A stretch of DNA of 24,836 bases from Bordetella parapertussis. Lineage in GTDB: Bacteria; Pseudomonadota; Gammaproteobacteria; Burkholderiales; Burkholderiaceae_B. Under the pieces are notes generated by a model. The model had not been told where the DNA came from. It ran no database searches and was given only the letters and a program-made list of their open reading frames with translations. The position numbers and the translations under genes were made by a program. This document shows positions 7,055 through 14,617 of this stretch, one piece after another; the stretch's first letter is position 1, and every line of letters starts with the position of its first letter. Location: NCBI GenBank assembly GCA_945872285.1, contig CAMBZR010000050.1, positions 1-24,836 on the forward strand, in the 5' to 3' direction.

Positions 7055-8415
7055 ATCATGCAGTGGGGTCGATCAGCAGTCACCTAGCGCAATGGGTAGG
7101 CGAGCTAAAGTATTCGGATCTTAACGTCGAGATCACTTCCTATGCCAAACGATTTTTATTAGATTCGTTAGCGGTTGCTTGGGCGGGTTCACGCGCGATT
7201 GGTACTGAGCCCGTGCACACCTGGGTAGTCGCACAAGGCGGTATTGCTGAAAGTAGAGTTTGGTTGTCTAAAGAGTATCTGCCAGCAACCTCAGCAGCTT
7301 TTCTAAATGGAATCTACGCAGCGGCGCTTGATTTTGACAGCGTACACGACCGCGCAACCTCACACCCTGACATTGTGATAATTCCAGCGTTGATGGCACT
7401 TGCTGACCGCAAGCCTATGCATGGCAGAGATTTTTTAACAGCCTATGTTGCGGGGGCAGAGATGCACGTGCGTCTGTGTATGGGGATCGGTCATAATCCG
7501 GGCTGGTTCATGACCTCTGCGTTGGGCGTGTTTGCCTCGGCGGCGGCTTCGGCCAGAGTGTTGGGCCTGGACGTTACAGGGATTCACACTGCAATGGGGA
7601 TCGCGTTGAGTCGAGCCGCTGGTACACAACAGTCTTTGGTTGAAGGTTCTCTTGTTAAACGACTACAGTCGGCTTTTGCCGCACGCGATGGGGTCGAGGC
7701 GGCTTTTTTGGCCCAGTGCGGCGTGACGTCGCCCAAGCAAATGTTTGAGGGCGAGCGCGGTTTTGATAATTTGTATGAGCCGCTCGATCGAGAACGCACT
7801 TTGAGTCAGTTAGGAGAAACTTATTTATTGCAAACGCTCACTTTAAAAAACTATCCGAGTTGTTTTTGTAACCATGCGGCAATCGTTGCGACCGAAAGAC
7901 TCGTTGCTCAGCATAAACTGACCGCCCAGAGCGTTTCGCAGTGCACGGTACGAATCACGCCTTATATGAATCGCTTGGTTGGTGCGCAGTTTGCGTTAGG
8001 TGATAGCCCGCAGGTGGCCGCTCAGTTTAGTGTGCAGTATTCGGTGGCAAGTGTCTTGTTACGCGGCGCGTTCAGACTGCAAGATATTGACGTAGAGGCG
8101 GTGTTTGATCCCGCTGTCATGAGTTGTATCGCCAAAATAAAAATCGAAGTCGATGCAAACGAGAGCGGAAAATTCACGCCAGCACCGGTAAGTATCAAAA
8201 CGACAGACGGACAGATGTTTACTTCTACAGTGACTGAGATTCCTGGTACGCCTGCGCTACCAATGTCTGACGCCCAGGTGCATACAAAAGCGATGGCGTG
8301 CTTTACGAGCGGGCCCTTTGCTTTGTCTACCAGGCAGGCCAAGCAGTTGATTGCACGAATTGAGGCAATTGATGAAGTTAAGAATATGCAAAATTTCTGG
8401 GATATTTTGCATTGA
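7051..8415 (+). CDS. MmgE/PrpD family protein (methylcitrate dehydratase-like fold)
   Basis: About 454 residues, normal for the family. Motifs are visible in the N-terminal helical domain: RFLLDSLAVAWAG, an AALDFDSVHD segment followed by SHPDIVIIPALMALAD, DFLTAYVAGAEMH, and later LKNYPSCFCNHA, which opens the active-site region before the C-terminal lid domain. Family members include 2-methylcitrate dehydratase and cis-aconitate decarboxylase, so hydration/dehydration or decarboxylation of a small polycarboxylic acid is plausible. An in-frame ATG at 7039 directly follows an in-frame TAA and has no SD. ATG 7051 overlaps the stop of a 12-codon ORF with a strong SD and is my choice. It follows the acyl-CoA dehydrogenase by 58 nt. 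The product name is family-level only. Confidence 0.9.
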   Translation: MNHAVGSISSHLAQWVGELKYSDLNVEITSYAKRFLLDSLAVAWAGSRAIGTEPVHTWVVAQGGIAESRVWLSKEYLPATSAAFLNGIYAAALDFDSVHDRATSHPDIVIIPALMALADRKPMHGRDFLTAYVAGAEMHVRLCMGIGHNPGWFMTSALGVFASAAASARVLGLDVTGIHTAMGIALSRAAGTQQSLVEGSLVKRLQSAFAARDGVEAAFLAQCGVTSPKQMFEGERGFDNLYEPLDRERTLSQLGETYLLQTLTLKNYPSCFCNHAAIVATERLVAQHKLTAQSVSQCTVRITPYMNRLVGAQFALGDSPQVAAQFSVQYSVASVLLRGAFRLQDIDVEAVFDPAVMSCIAKIKIEVDANESGKFTPAPVSIKTTDGQMFTSTVTEIPGTPALPMSDAQVHTKAMACFTSGPFALSTRQAKQLIARIEAIDEVKNMQNFWDILH

Positions 8416-8471
8416 TGTTGCTCGCTAAACAGCTTGAACCGCTGTCTGACGTAGAAAAGAAGTGCGTGTAT

Positions 8472-9626
8472 TCAATCTACCGGCAAGCCAAGCTCTTTGG
8501 CAATGGCGCGCAGTTGAATTTCAGTGCTCCCGACTGTGACTGGCGCAACTAAAGCGTCCATCGCCATTCGCATAATCGGTAGCTCTTCGGTCAAGCCCCA
8601 GCCTCCGCCCACATGGAGTGCTGTTTGGGTCACCCTGACCACCGCTTGTGTGGCGAAGTATTTTGCGCTCGAGATATCTAGAATGACCTCTTTGATCGGG
8701 CAGCCACTATCCCATTTTTCGGCAGCGTAGTAAGTCAGGCGTCTGGTAGCCTCGACATCGACATAAGCGTTAGCAAGCTGGAAAGCGATTGATTGATTCG
8801 CGCCAATGGGTCGGCCGAACTGATGCCGCACGCAGGCATAGTCACGGGCCCATTGAAGTGCGTGCTGCATATGACCCAGCCACCTAGCTGCTACCATGAT
8901 TCGTTCGCGATTAAAGCCCGCCATGATTTCGCGAAAGCCAGCGGGGATTCGTGCTGACTCAGGTATGCGTACTTGTGTAAAGGTGACCCGGTATGTGGGC
9001 GCAGGTCGATTCACATAAGTTTCGATGGGTGTCACAAGAACGCCAGGTGTGGTACGCGGTACGGCAAAGAATTGCATCCCCTTGCGTCCTAACGTTGAAT
9101 CAGTTTGAGCCAACGTGATGAGAATATCGGCGCTAGCCGCCAAGGTAATAAAAGATTTTATTCCATCTAAAATCCACATATCGCCGTCTCGTCGAGCGGT
9201 CGTTTGTATGTTTTGGATATCGTTGCCGGCCTCGGGTTCCGTTACGGTGATGGCCACCATGCACTCGCCTTGAATCACGCGTCGCGCGATCTCTTTTTGT
9301 GCAGCTGTACCGTACTCGTAAAGTATTGAGCCTGCGACATTTTGAACTAAGACGCTTACTGCTAAATTCGGATTCACAAACGATAACTCTTCCATCGCGA
9401 TAGCCTCTTCGTAGGCGCCAAGCCCTGAGCCACCGATCGACTCGTCTGCGGTAATGCCGATTAAACCAGCGTGCGCGCAGGCGATATAAAAATCCCGGGG
9501 AAATATTTTTTCACGATCAGCCTGTTCCCATCGCGGTGCAACCTCTTTTCGGGCAAAGTGTTGACACATTTCGCGGAAAGCCGCGCGGTCAACGGTATTG
9601 CTTGGCGTGCTTCGAGTTTGTGTCAT
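8472..9626 (-). CDS. Acyl-CoA dehydrogenase with IVD/LCAD-type placement of the catalytic Glu
   Basis: A 384-residue ACAD. It has the VTEPEAGND signature (128-136), RHQFGRPIGANQSIAFQLA, and VGGGWGLTEELPIMR near the C-terminus. The canonical base position, normally EGT, is Val365 in TVGSTEIQ. A Glu is present at 241 in NRERIMVAA, the helix position used by isovaleryl-CoA and long-chain dehydrogenases, so the enzyme is probably active with the relocated base. Its ATG overlaps the TGA of the upstream ACAD gene as ATGA (9623-9626), implying coupled translation and perhaps a heteromeric enzyme. IVD-type placement often goes with branched substrates, which would fit the retro-aldolase-like gene nearby (inference). 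Confidence 0.92.
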   Translation of the reverse strand: MTQTRSTPSNTVDRAAFREMCQHFARKEVAPRWEQADREKIFPRDFYIACAHAGLIGITADESIGGSGLGAYEEAIAMEELSFVNPNLAVSVLVQNVAGSILYEYGTAAQKEIARRVIQGECMVAITVTEPEAGNDIQNIQTTARRDGDMWILDGIKSFITLAASADILITLAQTDSTLGRKGMQFFAVPRTTPGVLVTPIETYVNRPAPTYRVTFTQVRIPESARIPAGFREIMAGFNRERIMVAARWLGHMQHALQWARDYACVRHQFGRPIGANQSIAFQLANAYVDVEATRRLTYYAAEKWDSGCPIKEVILDISSAKYFATQAVVRVTQTALHVGGGWGLTEELPIMRMAMDALVAPVTVGSTEIQLRAIAKELGLPVD

Positions 9627-10771
9627 GGTTTAAAACCCATCGAGCGTGCAATGATATTGCGCTGAATGTCGCTCGTCCCTTCTCCAATGACATAGACGAG
9701 AGCGTCGCGATGAATACGTCCAACAGGGTATTCGCGCATGATTCCTGCCCCGCCAAGGATCCGAATGGCCCCTTCACTAACTTTGAGAGCTGTCTCACTT
9801 GCAATCAGTTTGACCTTTGCAGCCAAGGCAGGGTTCAACTGGCCTTGATCAACTTTCCACGCGCCGTGATAAACCAACCATTGCGCGGCTTCGATATCGG
9901 CGGCCATATCCGCCAAGCGATGGGCGATTGCTTGATAGTTACCAATCTTTTTATTGGCAACTTCACGTTCATTGGCGTAACTCAAGGCCGCCTCAAAGGC
10001 GGCCTTTGCCATGCCTAAGCAGTTAGCGGCAACGCCAACACGATTTTCACTCAAGGAGTCAAGTAAGGTGGGATAGGTTCCGGTGCGTGCGCCTAGCAAG
10101 CAATCGTCAGGGATAAAAACATTTTCGATAAAGAGAAGCCCGGTTTCTGACCCGCGGATACCTTCTTTTTTGAGCGAAGTAATCGTCAGTCCGGGGCAAG
10201 GAAGCTCGACGATAAATAGGCTGACCGAATCGGCCGATAGTTCGGGGCTAGTACGCGCCGCCAGCAAAATAAAATCTGCAATAGGTGAGTTGGTGATGTA
10301 AAGTTTACTGCCATTCAAAAGCCAGCCCCCTGAAATCTTTTCGGCACGAGTTTTCATCGCGCGAATGTTCGAACCGCCGTCGGGTTCGCTCAGCCCAAAG
10401 CCTGAGATCTTTTCACCCTTTAGTGCAGGCTTGAAAAATCGTTCAAGCTGCTCGGGCGTGCCGCAGCGCCAAATTGGCCAAATACCTAGGTGCGAGTGGG
10501 CGGACCATGCCGAAGCGAAGGCTTGACAGACTCGACTGAACTCTTCGCGAATAATGCAGTCGGCGACCTTATCCATTCCACTTCCGCCGGCGACTTCTGG
10601 GTAGCGCACGCCTAGCAGCCCTAAGGCACCCCATTTTTTAAATAATTCACGAGGAAATGTTTCGCTCTCTTCGGCTTCGCGTACCAGAGGCAACATTTCT
10701 TGCTTGGCGAAGCGCGCCGCCATTTCACGAACCGCTAAGTGTTCCGCAGAAAAACTGAAATCTAGAGCCAC
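9623..10771 (-). CDS. Acyl-CoA dehydrogenase (first gene of a two-ACAD operon)
   Basis: A 382-residue ACAD starting at GTG 10771, with an AAGAG-like SD 8 nt upstream. The next in-frame Met is residue 17, inside the conserved N-domain, so the GTG start is preferred. It shows FSFSAEHLAVREMAARFA, the signature GLSEPDGGSN (126-135), NKKIGNYQAIAHRLADMA, LGGAGIMREYPVGRIHRD, and GEGTSDIQ with Glu364 at the canonical base position. The gene ends in a 4-bp overlap with the second ACAD. Upstream lies the 251-bp divergent region shared with the Bug/ligase operon. Flavin-dependent alpha,beta-desaturation of an acyl-CoA is secure as a class; chain type and oligomer are not. Confidence 0.93.
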   Translation of the reverse strand: MALDFSFSAEHLAVREMAARFAKQEMLPLVREAEESETFPRELFKKWGALGLLGVRYPEVAGGSGMDKVADCIIREEFSRVCQAFASAWSAHSHLGIWPIWRCGTPEQLERFFKPALKGEKISGFGLSEPDGGSNIRAMKTRAEKISGGWLLNGSKLYITNSPIADFILLAARTSPELSADSVSLFIVELPCPGLTITSLKKEGIRGSETGLLFIENVFIPDDCLLGARTGTYPTLLDSLSENRVGVAANCLGMAKAAFEAALSYANEREVANKKIGNYQAIAHRLADMAADIEAAQWLVYHGAWKVDQGQLNPALAAKVKLIASETALKVSEGAIRILGGAGIMREYPVGRIHRDALVYVIGEGTSDIQRNIIARSMGFKP

Positions 10772-10876
10772 TTTATTTTCTCTTTTTTTAGTATTTTTAG
10801 TCTGAAAGATACGGCTGAGTCATGATAACGATTGAAAAGGGTGCGAGTCAATGTCGCTTCAGTATTGCAGTGCAAG

Positions 10877-10917
10877 GTAGAGCACGATCATCCGCACGCG
10901 GATATTTCGTAGAGCAC
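10877..10917. repeat. Direct repeats GTAGAGCAC flanking a 14-bp palindrome, candidate operator
   Basis: GTAGAGCAC occurs at 10877-10885 and 10909-10917, 32 bp start to start, about three helical turns. Between them is a near-continuous palindrome, ATCCGC-AC-GCGGAT (10890-10903). All lie in the 251-bp region between divergent operons and just upstream of the candidate plus-strand promoter. In-phase repeats around a palindrome suggest a binding site for one or two regulator dimers (inference). The rest of 10772-10876 holds no gene that I can support. Confidence 0.45.
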
Positions 10918-10930
10918 AGACCGTCTTAAG

Positions 10931-10969
10931 GTAAAGCGTTTGACTTTACAGTCAGTCTACTCGTACCAT
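10931..10969 (+). promoter_or_regulatory. Candidate sigma70 promoter with overlapping inverted repeat for the Bug/ligase operon
   Basis: TTGACT (10940-10945) and TACCAT (10964-10969) are spaced 18 nt apart, a good -35 and a modest -10. An inverted repeat GTAAAG-N7-CTTTAC (10931-10949) covers the -35, as expected for a repressor site. The first gene starts at 11023 with AAGGA at 11011-11015, so the leader would be about 45 nt. Confidence 0.4.
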
Positions 10970-11022
10970 AAGACCAATAAACGTAGCATTCTTAACGTAA
11001 AACAATAAAAAAGGATTATGCG

Positions 11023-12006
11023 ATGACGGTGTTAAAAAGTAGGTACGTGTTGAGAGCGGTCGCTTTTTTTTGTTGCCTGATCGTGGGGCAGACTGCGCAG
11101 GCCCAAAATGATTTCCCTAATAGACCGGCAAGAATTGTTGTTGCGTCGGTAGCTGGCGGTATTCTTGATACGGTCGCACGTACGATCGCTCAAGGTTTGT
11201 CAGTGAATACGGCTCAACAATTTGTGATCGAGAACAGAGCGGGTGCGGGTGGCTTGATCGGTACCGAGTACGTTGCTAAAGCTACGCCTGATGGTTATAC
11301 CGCAGGTCATGTCGCCACAAGCCACGCGATTAATCCTGCTGTCTACGCCAAGATGCCTTACGACACGCTTCGAGATCTCGCAGCTGTCGCGCAGACGGTA
11401 AATTTAACAAATGTGCTCGTCGTGCAAAGTTCATTCCCAGCGAACAATTTACTTGAATTAATTGCGCTCGCAAAAACGCAACCTGGAAAGCTGACGTTTG
11501 GTTCGGCGGGGGTAGGGCAGTCTAACCACTTGTCGGGTGAAATATTAAAGCAGATGGCAGGGATTGATTTGGTGCATGTTCCTTATAAGGGAAGCGCGCC
11601 GGCATTGATTGACCTGTTGGCGGGCACGACCTCGATGATGTTTGTCGATGCACTGTCTGCTATGCCGCATATTCAATCGGGGAAATTGAAGGTTATTGCT
11701 GCAACCGGTTTTAAACGGTCGGCGTCTTTACCTCAGTACCCCACATTAAATGAATCGGGGTTGCCGGGTTTTAATGGTAATTCTTGGCTGGGTTTGGTCT
11801 TGCCCGCCGGCACTCCCAGCGGCATCGTGGCTCAACTGAGCGCTCAGGTTTCGAAAGTGCTCAATCAGCCTGAAATGAGGGCGAAGTTACTTTCTCAAGG
11901 GGTCGAGCCTGTGGGTAGTACCCCGTCAGAATTTAAGGCTTTTCTTGAAGTTGAAATTAAGCGGTATGGTGAGGCAGCAAGAGCCGCAAATATTCAACCA
12001 CAATAA
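11023..12006 (+). CDS. Bug/TctC-family substrate-binding protein
   Basis: 327 residues. An N-terminal signal peptide with a hydrophobic core (about 11-22) and likely cleavage after Ala27 (TAQA|Q) indicates periplasmic export. Bug motifs: AGGILD (44-49), ENRAGAGGLIG (70-80), ATPDGYT (87-93), FGSAGVGQSNHLSGE, HVPYKG, LPAGTPSG, PVGSTPSEF. The first ligand loop reads SVAGGILD rather than the usual APGG(S/T)TD, so its ligand may differ from that of the next Bug. It is the first gene of the operon that ends with an acyl-CoA ligase, which suggests it binds a carboxylate destined for CoA activation. No TctA/TctB membrane genes are in the window. Confidence 0.95.
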   Translation: MTVLKSRYVLRAVAFFCCLIVGQTAQAQNDFPNRPARIVVASVAGGILDTVARTIAQGLSVNTAQQFVIENRAGAGGLIGTEYVAKATPDGYTAGHVATSHAINPAVYAKMPYDTLRDLAAVAQTVNLTNVLVVQSSFPANNLLELIALAKTQPGKLTFGSAGVGQSNHLSGEILKQMAGIDLVHVPYKGSAPALIDLLAGTTSMMFVDALSAMPHIQSGKLKVIAATGFKRSASLPQYPTLNESGLPGFNGNSWLGLVLPAGTPSGIVAQLSAQVSKVLNQPEMRAKLLSQGVEPVGSTPSEFKAFLEVEIKRYGEAARAANIQPQ

Positions 12007-12040
12007 ACCAAGTAGTAATCTGTTTTCTAAGAGGTGAGTC

Positions 12041-13036
12041 ATGCCCAGACGCTTAACGCTGCAACTGAACTGCTTGACTGGGTTCGTTCGTTACCTAGCG
12101 TGCCTACTGGTGCTGTGCGCGCCGCTGGCAGCCCAGACATATCCTGATCGTGCAATCAAAATCATTGCTCCGATCGCACCGGGTGGGTTAACCGATATGC
12201 TGGCGCGGGATATCGCGGCGGGTTTATCAAAAAAACTATCTCAGTCTGTCATTGTTGAAAATCGCCCAGGCGGTGGGGGTACGATCGGTATGATGGCTGC
12301 AGCGAAAGCGCAGCCTGATGGTTACACACTTGTCTTTGTGTATGGCGGAGTCGCCAGCGTGAATCCAATTTTGTATCCCGATTTACCTTACAACACGTTA
12401 CGTGATTTTGCGCCGATTAGTTTGACGGGCACGTTCTCACAGCTTCTCATTGCAAGACCAGATTTTCCGGCTAAAAATACAGCCGAGTTTTTGGCTTTGG
12501 CGCGGGCTAAGCCTGAAGCGCTAAATTATGGTTCAGCGGGTAACGCGACGACTTCACATATGGGAATGGAGCTTTTTAAGCGCGCGACTGGCATTCAGTT
12601 AACGCATGTGCCCTACAAGGGCGAGGCCCAGGTGTTGAGTGACATTATGGGCGGACAAATTGATGTGGCTTTTAACACGGTGACCTCAGTCTTACCTTTT
12701 TTAGAAACCGGTCGACTCAAGGTGCTCGGAATATCAACGCTACAGCCCTCTGCGCTTTTGCCCAACGTGAGTCCGGTTGCCTTAAGTGGTGCGACGGGCT
12801 TCGAGGTGAAGGGCTGGTATGGAGTGCTGGCTCCTGCGGGCACGCCCGTCAAGATCATTGACTTTTTAAATCAAACACTGCGCGATGTTTTTGCTGACAC
12901 TGCGCTGGTAGATAAACTTGCGAAACAAGGCGTTGAATTAAACGGTTCAAGTCCCGAGCAGGCCACAAAGTTCATTGCCGATGAAACTGAAAAATGGCGA
13001 AAAGTCATCCAAGAGGCAGGAATAAAGGCGAACTAA
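12041..13036 (+). CDS. Bug/TctC-family substrate-binding protein
   Basis: 331 residues. The signal peptide has its hydrophobic core at about 17-30 and likely cleavage after Ala31 (LAA|Q). The ligand loop APGGLTD (46-52) is close to the family norm, followed by ENRPGGGGTIG, AQPDGYTLVF, YGSAGNATTSHMGMELF, HVPYKGEAQ and LAPAGTPVK. It starts 35 nt after the previous Bug gene with a near-ideal SD, GAGGTGA (12031-12037), suggesting strong translation. It is a second carboxylate-binding protein in the same transcript. The sequence differs clearly from its neighbour, so this looks like an old duplication with divergent ligands rather than a recent tandem copy. Confidence 0.95.
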   Translation: MPRRLTLQLNCLTGFVRYLACLLVLCAPLAAQTYPDRAIKIIAPIAPGGLTDMLARDIAAGLSKKLSQSVIVENRPGGGGTIGMMAAAKAQPDGYTLVFVYGGVASVNPILYPDLPYNTLRDFAPISLTGTFSQLLIARPDFPAKNTAEFLALARAKPEALNYGSAGNATTSHMGMELFKRATGIQLTHVPYKGEAQVLSDIMGGQIDVAFNTVTSVLPFLETGRLKVLGISTLQPSALLPNVSPVALSGATGFEVKGWYGVLAPAGTPVKIIDFLNQTLRDVFADTALVDKLAKQGVELNGSSPEQATKFIADETEKWRKVIQEAGIKAN

Positions 13037-13037
13037 G

Positions 13038-13118
13038 ATGCCGCCGTCGATCGCAAATGTGTTTTTTACCTGCATAGAGTTTACGTCCCAAATGGCACGT
13101 GACCTGACACTGTCATGA
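13038..13118 (+). CDS. Possible 26-codon ORF bridging a Bug gene and the MaoC-like gene
   Basis: ATG 13038 begins one nt after the TAA of the preceding Bug gene. AAAGG (13024-13028) lies 9 nt upstream. The ORF encodes MPPSIANVFF and continues for 26 residues, ending at TGA 13116-13118, which overlaps the MaoC-like ATG (13115) as ATGA. That downstream start has no SD and no alternative in-frame start, because a TGA lies at 13100-13102. The arrangement suggests termination-reinitiation. The peptide has no recognisable function. Confidence 0.35.
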   Translation: MPPSIANVFFTCIEFTSQMARDLTLS

Positions 13119-13570
13119 GTGCTTGGGATCCGAGCGATCAGCCTGTTTTGGCAGATTTTGCAATTGGGCAGGTCATTAACAGCTACGCAAGAACGGTCAC
13201 TGAAGCTGATTTAATTACCTTCACTCAGTTCGCAGGAATGAGTCTGCCGATTTTTATTGACGCAGACTATGCAAAGAATGAGGGTCCACACGGCGAAAGA
13301 ATTTGTCCAGGATTTATGACGGCCTCAATCGCAGGAGGCATGCTTGAGCGTATTTTGGGACACCATGTGATCGCTGGCTTGGGGATGGATGCGTTTCAGT
13401 TTAAGGTGCCGGTAAAAATTAACGATACCTTGCATATTCAGGTCTCAATTATTGATCGGCGTTTAACGAAAAATATCACGCGAGGTATTTTGAGTCTTGA
13501 GATTCAGACTATCAATCAGCGACGTCAGCAGGTGCTGACATTCAAGGCTTCGGTTTTGATGAAAGCTTAG
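13115..13570 (+). CDS. MaoC-like hot-dog protein lacking the hydratase Asp/His pair
   Basis: 151 residues with the MaoC pattern: ADFAIGQVINSYARTVTEADLITFTQFAG, an ID-x-DYAKN segment, and GERICPGFMTASIAGGM, which matches the usual FG-x-RIAHG-x-L stretch. At the catalytic motif the family G-D-x-N-P-x-H reads G-M-S-L-P-I-F (41-47): Met42 replaces Asp and Phe47 replaces His. Hydratase activity by the known mechanism is therefore unlikely. It could be a thioesterase-like, regulatory or non-catalytic subunit. It sits between two Bug genes in the ligase operon. The start is fixed by an upstream in-frame stop and is probably translated by coupling to the 26-codon ORF. Confidence 0.85.
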   Translation: MSAWDPSDQPVLADFAIGQVINSYARTVTEADLITFTQFAGMSLPIFIDADYAKNEGPHGERICPGFMTASIAGGMLERILGHHVIAGLGMDAFQFKVPVKINDTLHIQVSIIDRRLTKNITRGILSLEIQTINQRRQQVLTFKASVLMKA

Positions 13571-13607
13571 TCATTATTCAACCAATAACGATTGCACGGA
13601 GACAAAG

Positions 13608-14612
13608 ATGAAGGTACCAAGGTTTTTAATTAGCCATAGAAAAGGGGTCCTACTGACCGGTGTATGGTTAGCCTGCTTGACGTTCTTTCATCCGACGATT
13701 GCGCAAACTCAGTCGAGTCTTTCAAACAAGCCAATTAAGATTATTGCGCCTGCCGCACCGGGAGGAATTCTTGATTTAACAAGTCGTTTATTAGGTGAAA
13801 AATTATCTGCACAAATTGGCCGACCGGTGATCGTTGAAAATCGACCGGGTAATGGTGGCATGTTGGGTGTACAAGCCATGCTGCGCGCTGAGCCAGATGG
13901 CACGACGTTGGTGATGGGTAGCCTCGGTCCGAATGCGGCAAATTATGCCTTACATAAAACGATGTTGTATGAGAAAAAAGACTTGGCACCATTAATTCAT
14001 GTGCTGTCAATGCCCGATGTACTGGTTGTCAATACAAATTTACCAGTCAAAAATATGCAAGAGTTGCGCACTTTAAGTCGGACCAAGCCCGGCGGTTTGT
14101 CGATGGCCGTATCGACCAGCGGCTCTTCTGGACATCTGGCGGGCGAGTTGATAAAAATTGAAGCCGATATTTCTGCAGTCAACATTATTTATAAAGGTGC
14201 AGCACCGGCTTTAATCGATTTGGTCGGCGGTCAAGTTGACTTGATGGTTGACAATCTGATTACGGCAATGCCTTTGATCCGACAGGGCAAATTGCGTGCC
14301 ATTGCAGTGACGAGTGCCGAGCGCAGTCCAGAATTGCCGGATATTCCAACAATGATCGAAGCGGGTCTGCCAAAGGTTGAGGTCTATGTATGGCTCGGTT
14401 TATTCGCCTCGGCACAAACGCCCGTGCCGATTCTCGAAGAGTTGAATCGAGTGCTACAGCAAACCTTGGCTAGCCCTGAGGTGAAAGCTAGGTTCGCACA
14501 GCAGGGCGGGACAGCTGTTGGTGGAACACGTGGGCAGTTTGAAAAATTTGTTGATGCTGAAATTATTCGTTGGGATACGGTAATTAAGGCCAGTAAGATT
14601 TCTGCGGAGTAA
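13608..14612 (+). CDS. Bug/TctC-family substrate-binding protein
   Basis: 334 residues. Signal peptide with hydrophobic core at about 13-30, likely cleaved after Ala32 (TIA|Q). The ligand loop is APGGILD (50-56), sharing the unusual ILD with the Bug at 11023. Further motifs are ENRPGNGGMLG, AEPDGTTLVMG, then STSGSSGHLAGEL, IIYKGAAPALIDLVGGQ, and a C-terminal GGTRGQFEKF. In the usual HVPYKG motif the His-Val-Pro is replaced by Asn-Ile-Ile. GGAGA precedes the ATG. The stop lies 5 nt before the acyl-CoA ligase start, so the two are co-translated neighbours, which ties this binding protein to the ligase substrate. Confidence 0.95.
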   Translation: MKVPRFLISHRKGVLLTGVWLACLTFFHPTIAQTQSSLSNKPIKIIAPAAPGGILDLTSRLLGEKLSAQIGRPVIVENRPGNGGMLGVQAMLRAEPDGTTLVMGSLGPNAANYALHKTMLYEKKDLAPLIHVLSMPDVLVVNTNLPVKNMQELRTLSRTKPGGLSMAVSTSGSSGHLAGELIKIEADISAVNIIYKGAAPALIDLVGGQVDLMVDNLITAMPLIRQGKLRAIAVTSAERSPELPDIPTMIEAGLPKVEVYVWLGLFASAQTPVPILEELNRVLQQTLASPEVKARFAQQGGTAVGGTRGQFEKFVDAEIIRWDTVIKASKISAE

Positions 14613-14617
14613 ACGCA

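Noticed and set aside
8429..8445. ACAGC-N7-GCTGT hairpin between convergent genes
   Set aside because: Only a 5-bp stem without a T-tract on either side; could be chance.
9536..10018. 160-codon plus-strand frame across the ACAD overlap
   Set aside because: It spans the junction of two strongly supported minus-strand genes and encodes nothing recognisable.
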